This document shows, piece by piece, positions 9,129 through 17,084 of a stretch of 64,000 bases of DNA; the first letter of the stretch is position 1; each line of letters starts with the position of its first letter. Source of the stretch: Acidimicrobilacustris europaeus (GTDB lineage: Bacteria > Actinomycetota > Acidimicrobiia > Acidimicrobiales > Acidimicrobilacustridaceae); contig OZ239146.1 of the NCBI GenBank assembly GCA_965194515.1, positions 1,922,001 through 1,986,000 on the forward strand, given 5' to 3'. The notes under the pieces were generated by a model. It made no database searches and was not told the origin of the DNA. It saw only the letters and a program-made list of their open reading frames with translations. Position numbers and translations under genes: made by a program.

Positions 9129-9965
9129 ATGGCTCATCTTTTTGACGAACGTTCCATCCTCCTCACCGACCGCGTCGCCATCGTGACCGGAGCAGCCGAG
9201 GGCATCGGTCGCGACACCGCCCTGCTCTTTGCTCGCTGCGGCGCGACCTTGGCGATCTGCGACCGGCAAGAGGAACTTCTTGCTGACGTCGCTGCGCAGA
9301 TCGAGGCGCTTGGTCGCCCGGTGATCTCCGCAGTGCTCGATGTTCGCGACGCCGAAGCCGTCGACGCATTCGTCGAGAACATCGCTGCAACACACGGCCA
9401 TATCGACGTGCTTGTTAACAATGCCGGCGGCACATTTGTTTCGCCATTCCTCGACGTAAGCCCAAAAGGCGAAGCTTCGCTCATTGCTGAAAACTTCACA
9501 CAGGTCACTCATTTCATTCGCCGAGTTGCCCCACTCATGCCTGACGGCAGTTCCATCATCAACATCACCTCGATCGAAGCGCACCAGGCCGGCCCCGGCT
9601 TCGGCATCTACGCAGCAATGAAGACCGCACTTGAAAGTCTTTCGAAATCTCTCGCTCTCGAATTCGGCACTCGCCGTATTCGTGTGAATTCGATCTCGCC
9701 CGACGCTCAACCTTCCGAAGGTGACAAAGGCCTGCAGCAAACACTGGTCGAAAGCGATCCGGAATTTCTTCCCGCATTCCTTCCACCGCTTGGCTATCTC
9801 GGAACCACCGAAGACACTGCCGCCGCCGCGCTGTTCCTTGCCTCAGATTTGTCTCGATTCATCACCGGAACGTCGATTCATGTCGACGGAGGAACATGGG
9901 CCGGTGGCGGATGGCATCGCCCTGACTCCACTCGCCCCGATCACTGGAGCAGTGAAGATGTCTGA
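9129..9965 (+). CDS. SDR family oxidoreductase
   Basis: Classical short-chain dehydrogenase/reductase, 278 residues. NAD(P)-binding motif TGAAEGIG, NNAGG after strand 4, catalytic Ser in NITSIEAH, and Tyr/Lys in YAAMK are all intact. ATG 9129 is the first start that gives a normal SDR N-terminus; the frame stays open far upstream on the antisense side of the LLM gene. The stop overlaps the next SDR start by 8 bases, so the two are probably translated together, perhaps acting in sequence or as a heteromer. Substrate unknown. Confidence 0.88.
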   Translation: MAHLFDERSILLTDRVAIVTGAAEGIGRDTALLFARCGATLAICDRQEELLADVAAQIEALGRPVISAVLDVRDAEAVDAFVENIAATHGHIDVLVNNAGGTFVSPFLDVSPKGEASLIAENFTQVTHFIRRVAPLMPDGSSIINITSIEAHQAGPGFGIYAAMKTALESLSKSLALEFGTRRIRVNSISPDAQPSEGDKGLQQTLVESDPEFLPAFLPPLGYLGTTEDTAAAALFLASDLSRFITGTSIHVDGGTWAGGGWHRPDSTRPDHWSSEDV

Positions 9966-10812
9966 ACTGAGCAACCCTTGGGGTCTCGAGGGCCTTTCCG
10001 TTGTCGTGATGGGTGCAGGGGGCGGTGGCATCGGCACATCCATCAGTCGCTTTCTCGGTCACGCCGGTGCAGCGGTTGTTGCCGTGGACATCGACGCCGA
10101 GAAGTTGAAGGTTTGCACCGACGCCCTTGCAGCCGACGGCACCAAACACATCGGCCTCATTGCCGATGGTCGCGACAAGGCAGCCGTTGCTGAAGTTGTC
10201 GACAAGGCCTGCGAACTCGCGCCGTTACGCGGTTCGGTGCAGGTTGCCGGCGGAATGTGGCCACCACAATGGGCACCGTTTGCCAGTGACGACCCAGCAT
10301 TCGACGACGTCATGGCGCTCAACTTTGGTTCGACCGTCAACACCGTTCGCGCCGTTGGTCGACGCCTGGTTGAACAGGGCAATGGCGGAACCCTGTGCAA
10401 CATCGCCACGACTTCGGCGCTCAATGGCATGCCCTACGGATCGGCATACGCTGCCGCCAAGGCCGCAGTGTTGTCGCTCACTCGTTCACTCTCCATCGAA
10501 TGGGGAAGCCGCAACATTCGCATCAACGCAGTCGCGCCCGGCTCGATCGCTACACCAAAGAGTGCATCAACCCGCAAGGTTGGTGACACCGACGGCAACG
10601 ATCTCGATGTCATCCCCATGCGTCGACGCGGCACCAGCGACGACATCGCCAAGGGCGTGTTGTTCATGATGTCCGATATGTCGGCGTACGTCACCGGTCA
10701 GGTGCTGTGCGTCGACGGCGGGACCTCAGTGCGCCCCACTTATAACGACAGTGAAGAGCTCCCTGTGTTCGTGCACAACGAAGAACTGCGCGCCCGACTC
10801 AAAGACTGGTAA
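9958..10812 (+). CDS. SDR family oxidoreductase
   Basis: Second SDR of the coupled pair (284 residues). Nucleotide motif GAGGGGIG, catalytic YAAAK after TSALNGMPYGSA, and a C-terminal VTGQVLCVDGG. The usual NNAG is replaced by VAGG, so this is a divergent member but with the Tyr-Lys pair kept. ATG 9958 lies inside the end of the upstream SDR gene. Downstream it runs head-on into another SDR on the opposite strand, overlapping by 14 bases. Confidence 0.87.
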   Translation: MSELSNPWGLEGLSVVVMGAGGGGIGTSISRFLGHAGAAVVAVDIDAEKLKVCTDALAADGTKHIGLIADGRDKAAVAEVVDKACELAPLRGSVQVAGGMWPPQWAPFASDDPAFDDVMALNFGSTVNTVRAVGRRLVEQGNGGTLCNIATTSALNGMPYGSAYAAAKAAVLSLTRSLSIEWGSRNIRINAVAPGSIATPKSASTRKVGDTDGNDLDVIPMRRRGTSDDIAKGVLFMMSDMSAYVTGQVLCVDGGTSVRPTYNDSEELPVFVHNEELRARLKDW

Positions 10813-11575
10813 ATCGACCGCCGCTCACCACGAGCGTCTGGCCGGTGACATACCGGGCTTCATCGCTGCACAAAAACACCGACGGTGGGCCAATATCGGT
10901 CTCGGGGTCGCCAAGGCGACCAAGCGGCACAAGCCCTTCGATGCGCTTGACGCGCTCGGGTTCAAGAATCTTCATGTTCTCAAGTGCAGGCGATATCGCC
11001 AATGGAGCAACGCTATTGACGCGAATGTGATCGGGCCCCCATTCGCGCGCAAGTGCACGAACAAATCCGCGTTGTGCCGCTTTCACTGCGCTGTAGAACG
11101 GCGCACGCTCTGAGCCTTCAATGCCAGCGGGTGAACTCATAAGCAAATATGCGCCCTTCGATTTCTGAAGGTGCGGGTAGGCCTGCACCGCAAGGCGCCA
11201 GGTGGCGCGCACGGTTACCGACGAATGGTCTTCCCACTCATCAAGCGTCGTGTTCTCGAAGTCGGTTGCTTCACTTGAGCGCCCACTGACGGCGTTGTGC
11301 ACCACCGCATCGAGACGACCGTAATCAGCCACCAATTGCGCAATTGCTGCAGCGCTTTGGGCGGCATCGGTGACATCACAACGCAAGATCACTGGCGTGC
11401 CACCAGCAGCTGCAACATCGGCCGCAGTTTCCTCAGCTGCTTCTGGGCGACGCACACCGATTCCAACGATTGCGCCCGCTGTACCAAAGGCAGCGGAAAC
11501 ACCCCGGCCGACACCAGCGCCAGCACCAGTGACAAGAACAACTCTTCCGTCCATCAAACCCTGAAGCCCGCTCAT
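10799..11575 (-). CDS. SDR family oxidoreductase
   Basis: Classical SDR (258 residues): TGAGAGVGRG cofactor motif, NAV in place of NNAG, catalytic YSAVK after SSPAGIEGSERAPF, and the C-terminal VTGQTLVVSGG block. It begins 4 bases before the end of the upstream SDR-like gene (ATGA overlap), so the two are a translationally coupled pair reading left. Together with the rightward pair, four SDR-fold genes meet at this spot. Confidence 0.87.
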   Translation of the reverse strand: MSGLQGLMDGRVVLVTGAGAGVGRGVSAAFGTAGAIVGIGVRRPEAAEETAADVAAAGGTPVILRCDVTDAAQSAAAIAQLVADYGRLDAVVHNAVSGRSSEATDFENTTLDEWEDHSSVTVRATWRLAVQAYPHLQKSKGAYLLMSSPAGIEGSERAPFYSAVKAAQRGFVRALAREWGPDHIRVNSVAPLAISPALENMKILEPERVKRIEGLVPLGRLGDPETDIGPPSVFLCSDEARYVTGQTLVVSGGRFTSL

Positions 11576-12267
11576 GGCTGCATCACCGTTCCGCGATCGG
11601 CAACCAACAGTGCACCGGTGATGGCAGCAGCTGCGGGTGTGGCCAACATGTCTAGAAGTCCAACTACATCGTCAATGGCAGAACCTGGGGGCAACGCCGG
11701 TTGGCCAAGCACCGGCACGACCGGCACCGCGACAGCACCTGCGCCACCATCAACGTCAGCTCCGAGCATGAATGCAGCAAGTTCCACTTCGATTGTGTTC
11801 ACGGTGATCGAACGGGCGCCCCAGCGACGAGCAACTGCTTTCGCCATCACCCGGATCGCCTCCACCGCAGTGCACAACGGAACGAGATCGGCCACGCCCG
11901 TCGTGGCGACCGTGGGAAGGATCAGAATGACGCGACCACCGTCGGCAAGCACTCCGTAGGCCTGTTGCAACGTGACGAACGCAGCGCGCATCGAATGTTC
12001 CGCCGCTTGATCCCATTGATCTTCTGTCAGCGAACTGATCGGCGCGGCGCGAAACGCAGACGGATCGATAGCGGCAAGTACGACGCGATCAACCGTTCCG
12101 GACCCCACAAGCGAACGAAGTGACTCGCTGACCGCCGCAACATCGGTGAGATCGAGTGACGAGTTGGTCTCGATCACCACATCGCCTCGACCCCGAAGCC
12201 TTGTGGCGATCGATGTCCCGATACCTGAGCCTGTTGTGATGACAAGTGTTCGTGATGCTGTCGCCAT
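11572..12267 (-). CDS. SDR-fold protein lacking the catalytic Tyr-Lys pair
   Basis: Rossmann-fold protein of SDR type (231 residues) with a recognisable TTGSGIGTS nucleotide motif at the N-terminus and SDR-like helices toward the end (KAVARRWGARSITVNTIEVE). At the position of YxxxK the sequence reads PLCTAVEAIRV, so both catalytic Tyr and Lys are gone, and the NNAG motif is missing too. It is the first gene of a pair with the intact SDR at 10799-11575. It may be a regulatory or structural partner. A strong ribosome site (AGGAGGATC) precedes ATG 12267. Confidence 0.75.
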   Translation of the reverse strand: MATASRTLVITTGSGIGTSIATRLRGRGDVVIETNSSLDLTDVAAVSESLRSLVGSGTVDRVVLAAIDPSAFRAAPISSLTEDQWDQAAEHSMRAAFVTLQQAYGVLADGGRVILILPTVATTGVADLVPLCTAVEAIRVMAKAVARRWGARSITVNTIEVELAAFMLGADVDGGAGAVAVPVVPVLGQPALPPGSAIDDVVGLLDMLATPAAAAITGALLVADRGTVMQP

Positions 12268-12330
12268 AACGATCCTCCTGAGATCGAAACGCTAGTTCCC
12301 AACTTCTTCGAGCGAATCACTCTCTGCCGG

Positions 12331-12336
12331 TAGTCT
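12331..12336 (+). promoter_or_regulatory. -10 element (TAGTCT) of MFS gene, leaderless spacing
   Basis: TAGTCT followed by six bases and GTG 12343. It lies in the 75-base divergent gap between the SDR-like gene and the transporter gene. This spacing is what decides the GTG start for the transporter. Confidence 0.5.
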
Positions 12337-12342
12337 CCAACG

Positions 12343-13773
12343 GTGGACAGGGGGAAGCAGCGGCGGGTTCTCGTCGCGACGATGCTCGGCGTTTTTGTGT
12401 CGGGCTGGCCCGCGGTCATTCTCGTTGCCGCACTTCCGGAAATCGGCGACAACCTTGACGCGTCCACTTCGACGCTCTCGTGGGTGCTTTCGCTTCCGAT
12501 GCTGGTCGGTGCCGTCATGCTTCCCACCTTTGGTCGACTCGGTGATCTCAAAGGACAGCGCCGCGTGTTCCTCATCGGCCTCACCGTGTGCGGTGCCGCC
12601 GCAATCCTCACCGCACTGTCATGGAATGCCGCCTCGCTCATCATTTTTCGAACCATTAGCCAGACCGCCGGCTTTGCCACCGCACCGACCGCAGTTGCGC
12701 TCATCATGGAGACGTTTCCACTCGACGCGCGCCCCAAGGCTCTCGGCATGTGGGCGTTTGTTTCCGCTGCCGCACCCGCTCTTGGTCTGGCCTTTGGCGG
12801 CCCAATGGTCGAGGCTCTCAGTTGGCGCGGGGTATTACTTGCGCAGGGTGTTCTCGCTCTCGCATTTCTCCCGTTCTGCTTGCGCTGGCTCACCGAAACG
12901 CAACGTCGATCCAACATCGGTTTCGACGTCGCAGGCGGAATCACCCTCATGCTGGGAACAGGATCGATCCTGCTGTATCTCGATCGAGGTGGATCCTGGG
13001 GTTGGACGCAACCAATCGAACTGGCATTGCTTGTTGCCGCACCGATGCTCATTCTTTTATTCATTCGCATCGAAAAACGCGCCAAGTTTCCTCTCCTACC
13101 GACTGGCCTTCTCGCCAATCCTGCATATTCAATGCCCGCAGTTTCTGAATTCTTTTCGCAGGCCTCAAGCAATGCCGTCTTCTTCTCCGCTCCGCTGCTG
13201 CTTCAACAACGGTTTGGAAAGTCGATTGCCGAAACGGCGTTCCTCATGCTGCCGCTGCCGCTCGGCATGTGCTTCGGCGCAATTCTCGGGGGCCGTGTCG
13301 CTGCGAAATTTGGCGAACGCCGTGGAGGGCTCATTGGCACCAGTTCAATGGCTCTTTCAATGCTGCTGTTCCTCGCCGGCTACAACACTGAATCAATGGG
13401 CCTTGTCACCCTGGCTCTCATCATTCAGGGAATCGCCAACGGATTCGTTCGGCCAGCAGTCGCATCTGCTGGTGGCGCGGCACTGAGCCCTGAGTACTTC
13501 GGCGTCGGCATGGCCACATTGCGCATGATCGCGTTGCTCGGATCAACGATGGGCATCAGCATTGCGCTTGCGGCATCGGTCATCGGTGGCTTCAGAGCGA
13601 TCTACATCACAACATTTGCTCTTGCCCTGATCTCGACAGCAACTATGACTCGGGTCGTCTCCCACAAGCGCTTTACTGGCACGCCCGAAGAACGCAAGGC
13701 TCAGGAACGCGAACTCTTGAAGGATATGGAAACCGAAGCCGGCCTCACCACACTGCCTGCTTTTGAAGGCTGA
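12343..13773 (+). CDS. MFS transporter (drug:H+ antiporter-2 type)
   Basis: Major facilitator superfamily permease of 476 residues, with many hydrophobic segments, probably 14 as in the DHA2 group. Visible blocks are PEIGDNLDASTSTLSWVLSLPMLVGAVMLPTFGRLGDLKGQRRVF, where GRLGDLKGQRR is the MFS loop 2-3 motif, and the motif C-like region GMWAFVSAAAPALGLAFGGPMVE, typical of antiporters. Likely a proton-driven exporter of a small molecule in the inner membrane. The start is GTG 12343. The neighbouring SDR genes could make or modify the exported compound, but that is only inference. Confidence 0.88.
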   Translation: MDRGKQRRVLVATMLGVFVSGWPAVILVAALPEIGDNLDASTSTLSWVLSLPMLVGAVMLPTFGRLGDLKGQRRVFLIGLTVCGAAAILTALSWNAASLIIFRTISQTAGFATAPTAVALIMETFPLDARPKALGMWAFVSAAAPALGLAFGGPMVEALSWRGVLLAQGVLALAFLPFCLRWLTETQRRSNIGFDVAGGITLMLGTGSILLYLDRGGSWGWTQPIELALLVAAPMLILLFIRIEKRAKFPLLPTGLLANPAYSMPAVSEFFSQASSNAVFFSAPLLLQQRFGKSIAETAFLMLPLPLGMCFGAILGGRVAAKFGERRGGLIGTSSMALSMLLFLAGYNTESMGLVTLALIIQGIANGFVRPAVASAGGAALSPEYFGVGMATLRMIALLGSTMGISIALAASVIGGFRAIYITTFALALISTATMTRVVSHKRFTGTPEERKAQERELLKDMETEAGLTTLPAFEG

Positions 13774-13775
13774 CG

Positions 13776-14402
13776 TTGGCTGAATTAATCACCACCCCAA
13801 GCGCCGTTCTCTATCTCGCAACATGGCTTCCAGCGCGCTTGCATGGGCAGTTCTCAGCCTGGTGCGACGATCACCATCGCGAGCAACTCGTCCTGCCTGG
13901 ATTCCGACGAGCACGACGTTTCGAGTGGGTCAGTGGTGGTCGCGACGATGATCCACCGCAGTACCTCACGATGTATGACCTCGACTCCCTTGCAGCGCTC
14001 CATACCGAGGCGTATGTCGAACACACGAAATCCTCAGGCGGCCTCCCTGATTTTCTTCGCGGACACATTCGAGTGCAGCGACGTGATTGCAACCTGATTG
14101 CAGCACTTCCCGCTTCCTGGTGGCCACCAACGCATACGCCGCTTCTCAATCTCTTCCAACTGAACGACGATGAGTTGGCCGTTGGCCTTCAGGAACACAT
14201 TTCGAAGTTCACCGCAACGTCGGCAGCGCCAATTCCTGACTTCACCCTTCGAATTATCGATAGCGATGACGACGAACCGATCGTGTTAGTCGATCATGAC
14301 GACGCGGCCACAGCCTTGATCGACACCATCACCGCTGCAAGCGGATCGCTGCGTTCGTCGTGGCGATGTGTCTTCGACGAACAATCCAACAGGTCTGAAT
14401 AG
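13776..14402 (+). CDS. hypothetical protein, dimeric alpha-beta-barrel-like (EthD/DUF4286-type)
   Basis: A 208-residue soluble protein that I do not recognise firmly. The first half reads like a small ferredoxin-like alpha-beta barrel (ARLHGQFSAWCDDHHREQLVLPGFRRARRF, then QYLTMYDLDSLAALHTEAY), as in EthD or DUF4286 proteins. The second half repeats the idea more weakly. The only reasonable start is TTG 13776, two bases after the stop of the MFS gene, which implies translational coupling. Function unknown; it may act on the compound handled by the transporter. Confidence 0.6.
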   Translation: MAELITTPSAVLYLATWLPARLHGQFSAWCDDHHREQLVLPGFRRARRFEWVSGGRDDDPPQYLTMYDLDSLAALHTEAYVEHTKSSGGLPDFLRGHIRVQRRDCNLIAALPASWWPPTHTPLLNLFQLNDDELAVGLQEHISKFTATSAAPIPDFTLRIIDSDDDEPIVLVDHDDAATALIDTITAASGSLRSSWRCVFDEQSNRSE

Positions 14403-14421
14403 GCATAGCTCCACGGCCTTC

Positions 14422-14427
14422 TAGGAT
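14422..14427 (+). promoter_or_regulatory. -10 element (TAGGAT) placing the TSS on an ATC codon
   Basis: TAGGAT followed by exactly six bases (14428-14433) and then ATC 14434, in frame with the phosphatase gene. The spacing equals that of other leaderless genes in this window. Confidence 0.45.
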
Positions 14428-14433
14428 CACGAA

Positions 14434-15021
14434 ATCGAAATCTTGATCATCTGCTCCGGTAATACCTGTCGGTCGCCAATGGCGATGGGCCTCCTTGCGC
14501 ATCACCTCACACTTCGCGGCATGGAAGCACGTGTGCATTCGGCCGGAACTCTTGGTTGGGGAGGACCCGCAACCAACCACGCCGTCGAGACACTCGCCGG
14601 TCGCGGCCTCGACCTTTCTGGACACGAAAGTCGCCGCATCAAGGGCGAAGACGTTGCCGAAGCTGATCTCATCATCGGCGTGACTCGTGATCATGTTCAC
14701 GGCATCGTCATCCACGATCAGGCCGCGCTTGAACGCACCTTTGTTATGGGCGAGATCGTCCGGTTGGGCAACAAGGTTGGGCCCCGTAAACCTGGGCAAT
14801 CGGTTCGCGAGTGGTGCGCCACCGTTGCAGCGCTACGACCCCCGAACCGACCTGCCGGAATTGCCGCTGACGACATCGCTGATCCAGTCGGTGAAGGTCT
14901 TGAGGTCTATGCCGCCACCGCAGACAAACTCGACAGACTCTGCGCCGCAACCGCCGCTCTCCTCGTCCCTCACGGAGCTCACGAGGAAGTGGTCGACATC
15001 GACCCACTTCTCGAGCGTTAA
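14434..15021 (+). CDS. low-molecular-weight protein tyrosine phosphatase-like protein, probable ATC start
   Basis: LMW phosphatase fold. The phosphate-binding loop CSGNTCRS comes right at the N-terminus with catalytic Cys7 and Arg13, and the general-acid loop DIADPVGE is near the C-terminus. These proteins remove phosphate from Tyr residues; some relatives are arsenate reductases. No ATG or GTG fits. TTG 14443 would leave only MIICSGNTCRS, three residues shorter than the family norm. ATC 14434 gives MEILIICSGNTCRS, which matches the usual M-x-I-L-x-x-C start and sits 6 bases after TAGGAT. About 195 residues, cytoplasmic. Confidence 0.82.
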   Translation: MEILIICSGNTCRSPMAMGLLAHHLTLRGMEARVHSAGTLGWGGPATNHAVETLAGRGLDLSGHESRRIKGEDVAEADLIIGVTRDHVHGIVIHDQAALERTFVMGEIVRLGNKVGPRKPGQSVREWCATVAALRPPNRPAGIAADDIADPVGEGLEVYAATADKLDRLCAATAALLVPHGAHEEVVDIDPLLER

Positions 15022-15035
15022 TCATTCGCTTCCCC

Positions 15036-15041
15036 TAGGGT
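15036..15041 (+). promoter_or_regulatory. -10 element (TAGGGT) of DUF6159 gene, leaderless spacing
   Basis: TAGGGT, six bases, then ATG 15048. It lies just past the phosphatase stop, so the membrane protein has its own promoter. Confidence 0.45.
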
Positions 15042-15047
15042 TGGCGA

Positions 15048-15899
15048 ATGGGAAAATTCGCAAATAGCAAAGCGCTCGCTGGAGCCAGTTTCGGTGTCCT
15101 CAAGAGCGAAAAGAAACTCGCCGCCATTCCTGCAGTCTCGGCGCTCACCTGCGGAGTGATCGCGGTTGCCGTTGGTGGCGGCGTTGTTCTCACTGCCGAT
15201 TTCATTGCCAATCCGGCACCCGGCCAAGACGACTTTTCTCTCACGCCTGCGTCATGGGTGATCGGCATCGTCGGATTGTTCATTATCGGCCTCGTGTCGC
15301 AGATGTTCGCCGCCACTCTGATCGCTGCAGCCAACGAACGGCTCAACGGTGGCAGCTTCACCATGGGTCAGGCCTTTTCCAAGGCAACAACTCGCACGCC
15401 TTCCATTCTCGGTTGGTCGGCGATCAACTCGACAGTTGGTCTCGTTCTTCAAGCGATTCGCGACAAAGCCGGCTTCCTCGGCGACGTTGCTGCTGGTCTT
15501 ATCGGTGCAGCCTGGAACGTGGTGACCTGGCTCGTGCTCCCGATCATCATCATCGAGGGCATCGGACCAATCGCTGCGATTAAGAAATCTGCAAATCTCT
15601 TGAAAACGACCTGGGGCGAGAACCTCTTCGCACAGGCCGGCATTGGCCTCATCGGGTTCCTCCTGATGCTGCCGGGCATCTTGATCTTCGGAGGATTGAG
15701 CTTCGTCCTTCCCGTCGTCGGCATTCCGCTTCTGTTCATCTGGGTTGTCGTCATCAGCTGCCTGATGTCTGCACTCGGCGCGATCTACCGCACTGCTCTC
15801 TACCGCTTCGCAGTTGGTCTTCCGAATGGCGACGCGTTCACGCAGGACGAACTCTCCGGAGCCTTCAAGACAAAGGTGAAGTCCGGACGCATGCGCTAA
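15048..15899 (+). CDS. DUF6159 family membrane protein
   Basis: Membrane protein of 283 residues with about five or six hydrophobic segments. The family look is clear: SKALAGASFGVLKSEKKLAAIPAVSALTCG at the start, a central NERLNGGSFTMGQAFSKATTRTPSILGWSAIN, and IKKSANLLKTTWGENLFAQAGIG. The function of this family is unknown. It has its own leaderless-type promoter and stands alone, convergent with the acetyltransferase gene downstream. Confidence 0.8.
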   Translation: MGKFANSKALAGASFGVLKSEKKLAAIPAVSALTCGVIAVAVGGGVVLTADFIANPAPGQDDFSLTPASWVIGIVGLFIIGLVSQMFAATLIAAANERLNGGSFTMGQAFSKATTRTPSILGWSAINSTVGLVLQAIRDKAGFLGDVAAGLIGAAWNVVTWLVLPIIIIEGIGPIAAIKKSANLLKTTWGENLFAQAGIGLIGFLLMLPGILIFGGLSFVLPVVGIPLLFIWVVVISCLMSALGAIYRTALYRFAVGLPNGDAFTQDELSGAFKTKVKSGRMR

Positions 15900-15905
15900 T
15901 CGGCG

Positions 15906-16622
15906 TTAGCTGCCGGATTCTTCAGTCGGCCGCACACCAACGGGCCAACCTTCGACAACAACAACTTCATTCGTAAGCGGCGGGACCCAGCCCTCGCCGT
16001 CGATCCAACGACGCACGACACGACCCGGCACGCCTACGACAACGCTGTGATCGGGAATGTCCCCGCGCACAACAGCACCAGCAGCGATCGCGCAGTTACG
16101 ACCAATGTTGGCGCCCGGCAACACCACAACGTTTGTGCCGATCCAGGTTCCTGAACCAACGCGCACCGAAAAACCCTGAAGCACCTGCTTGCCCACAGGA
16201 AGCCACGGGTCGGCATAAGTGTGGTTGTGGTCAGTGAAGTACACGTTGGGAGCGATCGTGACATCGGCTTCGAGCACGATCGAATGGCGAGCGACAAACC
16301 AGCAGTCTTTTCCCACCGTTGTTCGATCACCGATTTCAATCACGGGGGGCGAATCGGCCGGGTACGTCTCGGTAGGCATGCCGACCGCGAGCGTCGTCCC
16401 CGCACCGATGAAGCAGTCCTCGCCGAGATGAATGGCGTGTGCGTTGTAGCAATCCCCCTGAGGGAACGCGACGTAACTACCTCGTCCCATTGATCCGTAA
16501 CGACGAGCCAGCGGATGCTCAGCATTGATCGCACCGGCGAGGCGAATTCGCTCCCATGCAGCGTTGACCACCGTCGTGGCGACGGAACGAGACTGTGCCT
16601 TCAAGCGATCAGACCAAGACAT
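15906..16622 (-). CDS. left-handed beta-helix acyltransferase
   Basis: Hexapeptide-repeat (LbH) acyltransferase of the maltose/serine O-acetyltransferase type, 238 residues. Repeats are seen from about residue 60 (IHLGEDCFIGAGTTL, IEIGDRTTVGKDCW, IVLEADVTIAPNVYFTDHNHTY, VRVGSGTWIGTNVVVLPGANIGRNCAIAAGAVV) and end with VVVGVPGRVVRRW. The FTDHNHTY loop holds the catalytic His type seen in this family. Transfers an acyl group to a sugar or small molecule; the acceptor is unknown. Confidence 0.85.
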   Translation of the reverse strand: MSWSDRLKAQSRSVATTVVNAAWERIRLAGAINAEHPLARRYGSMGRGSYVAFPQGDCYNAHAIHLGEDCFIGAGTTLAVGMPTETYPADSPPVIEIGDRTTVGKDCWFVARHSIVLEADVTIAPNVYFTDHNHTYADPWLPVGKQVLQGFSVRVGSGTWIGTNVVVLPGANIGRNCAIAAGAVVRGDIPDHSVVVGVPGRVVRRWIDGEGWVPPLTNEVVVVEGWPVGVRPTEESGS

Positions 16623-16676
16623 GAATTGTCACTTTAATTGACGGTAGTCTGAACACTTTCCTGCCCCGGAGTTTCG

Positions 16677-17084
16677 ATGGCCACCATCAGATCACATGCG
16701 AGAGTCCACCGAAGCGCTGACGACGTCTGGAAGGTCGTCGGAGACCCAACACGCATCGTGCAGTGGTTCCCGGGCGTCACCGCCGTGACCGTTGAAGACA
16801 ACATCCGCACGCTCACGCTTGCAGCAGGCCTGCCTGTCTTCGAAGAGATCGTCACGCTCGACAATCGCATGCGCCGTTTCCAGTACCGCATCACCGGCCC
16901 CCTGCCCGTGAAGTACCACCTCGGAACCATGGATGTCATCGAAGACGGCGAACCGGGCTGCCTCCTCATGTACTCAACCGAAATTTCTCCCGACCCGATG
17001 GCCTTCGTGCTCGACGGCGTCATTTCCGAAGGCATCGGAAATCTTGCTCGCATGCTGAACGACCACACTGAGGACGAACGCTGA
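16677..17084 (+). CDS. SRPBCC family protein
   Basis: A 135-residue START/Bet v1-like protein (polyketide cyclase/dehydrase type): ATIRSHARVHRSADDVWKVVGDPTRIVQWFPGV is the standard opening, with a hydrophobic-pocket beta sheet after it. Members bind small hydrophobic ligands. GGAG lies five bases before ATG 16677. The stop and the next start share one base (TGATG), so it is tightly coupled to the sulfatase. It may bind the sulfatase's substrate or product. Confidence 0.82.
   Translation: MATIRSHARVHRSADDVWKVVGDPTRIVQWFPGVTAVTVEDNIRTLTLAAGLPVFEEIVTLDNRMRRFQYRITGPLPVKYHLGTMDVIEDGEPGCLLMYSTEISPDPMAFVLDGVISEGIGNLARMLNDHTEDER

Noticed and set aside
9042..9740. Leftward frame of 232 codons opposite the first SDR gene
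   Set aside because: Shadow of an SDR gene with intact catalytic residues.
12174..13172. Long leftward frame of 332 codons opposite the MFS gene
   Set aside because: It lies antisense to a clear MFS transporter, has no recognisable domain, and its residue mix (Arg/Ser/Pro-rich) is that of a shadow frame.
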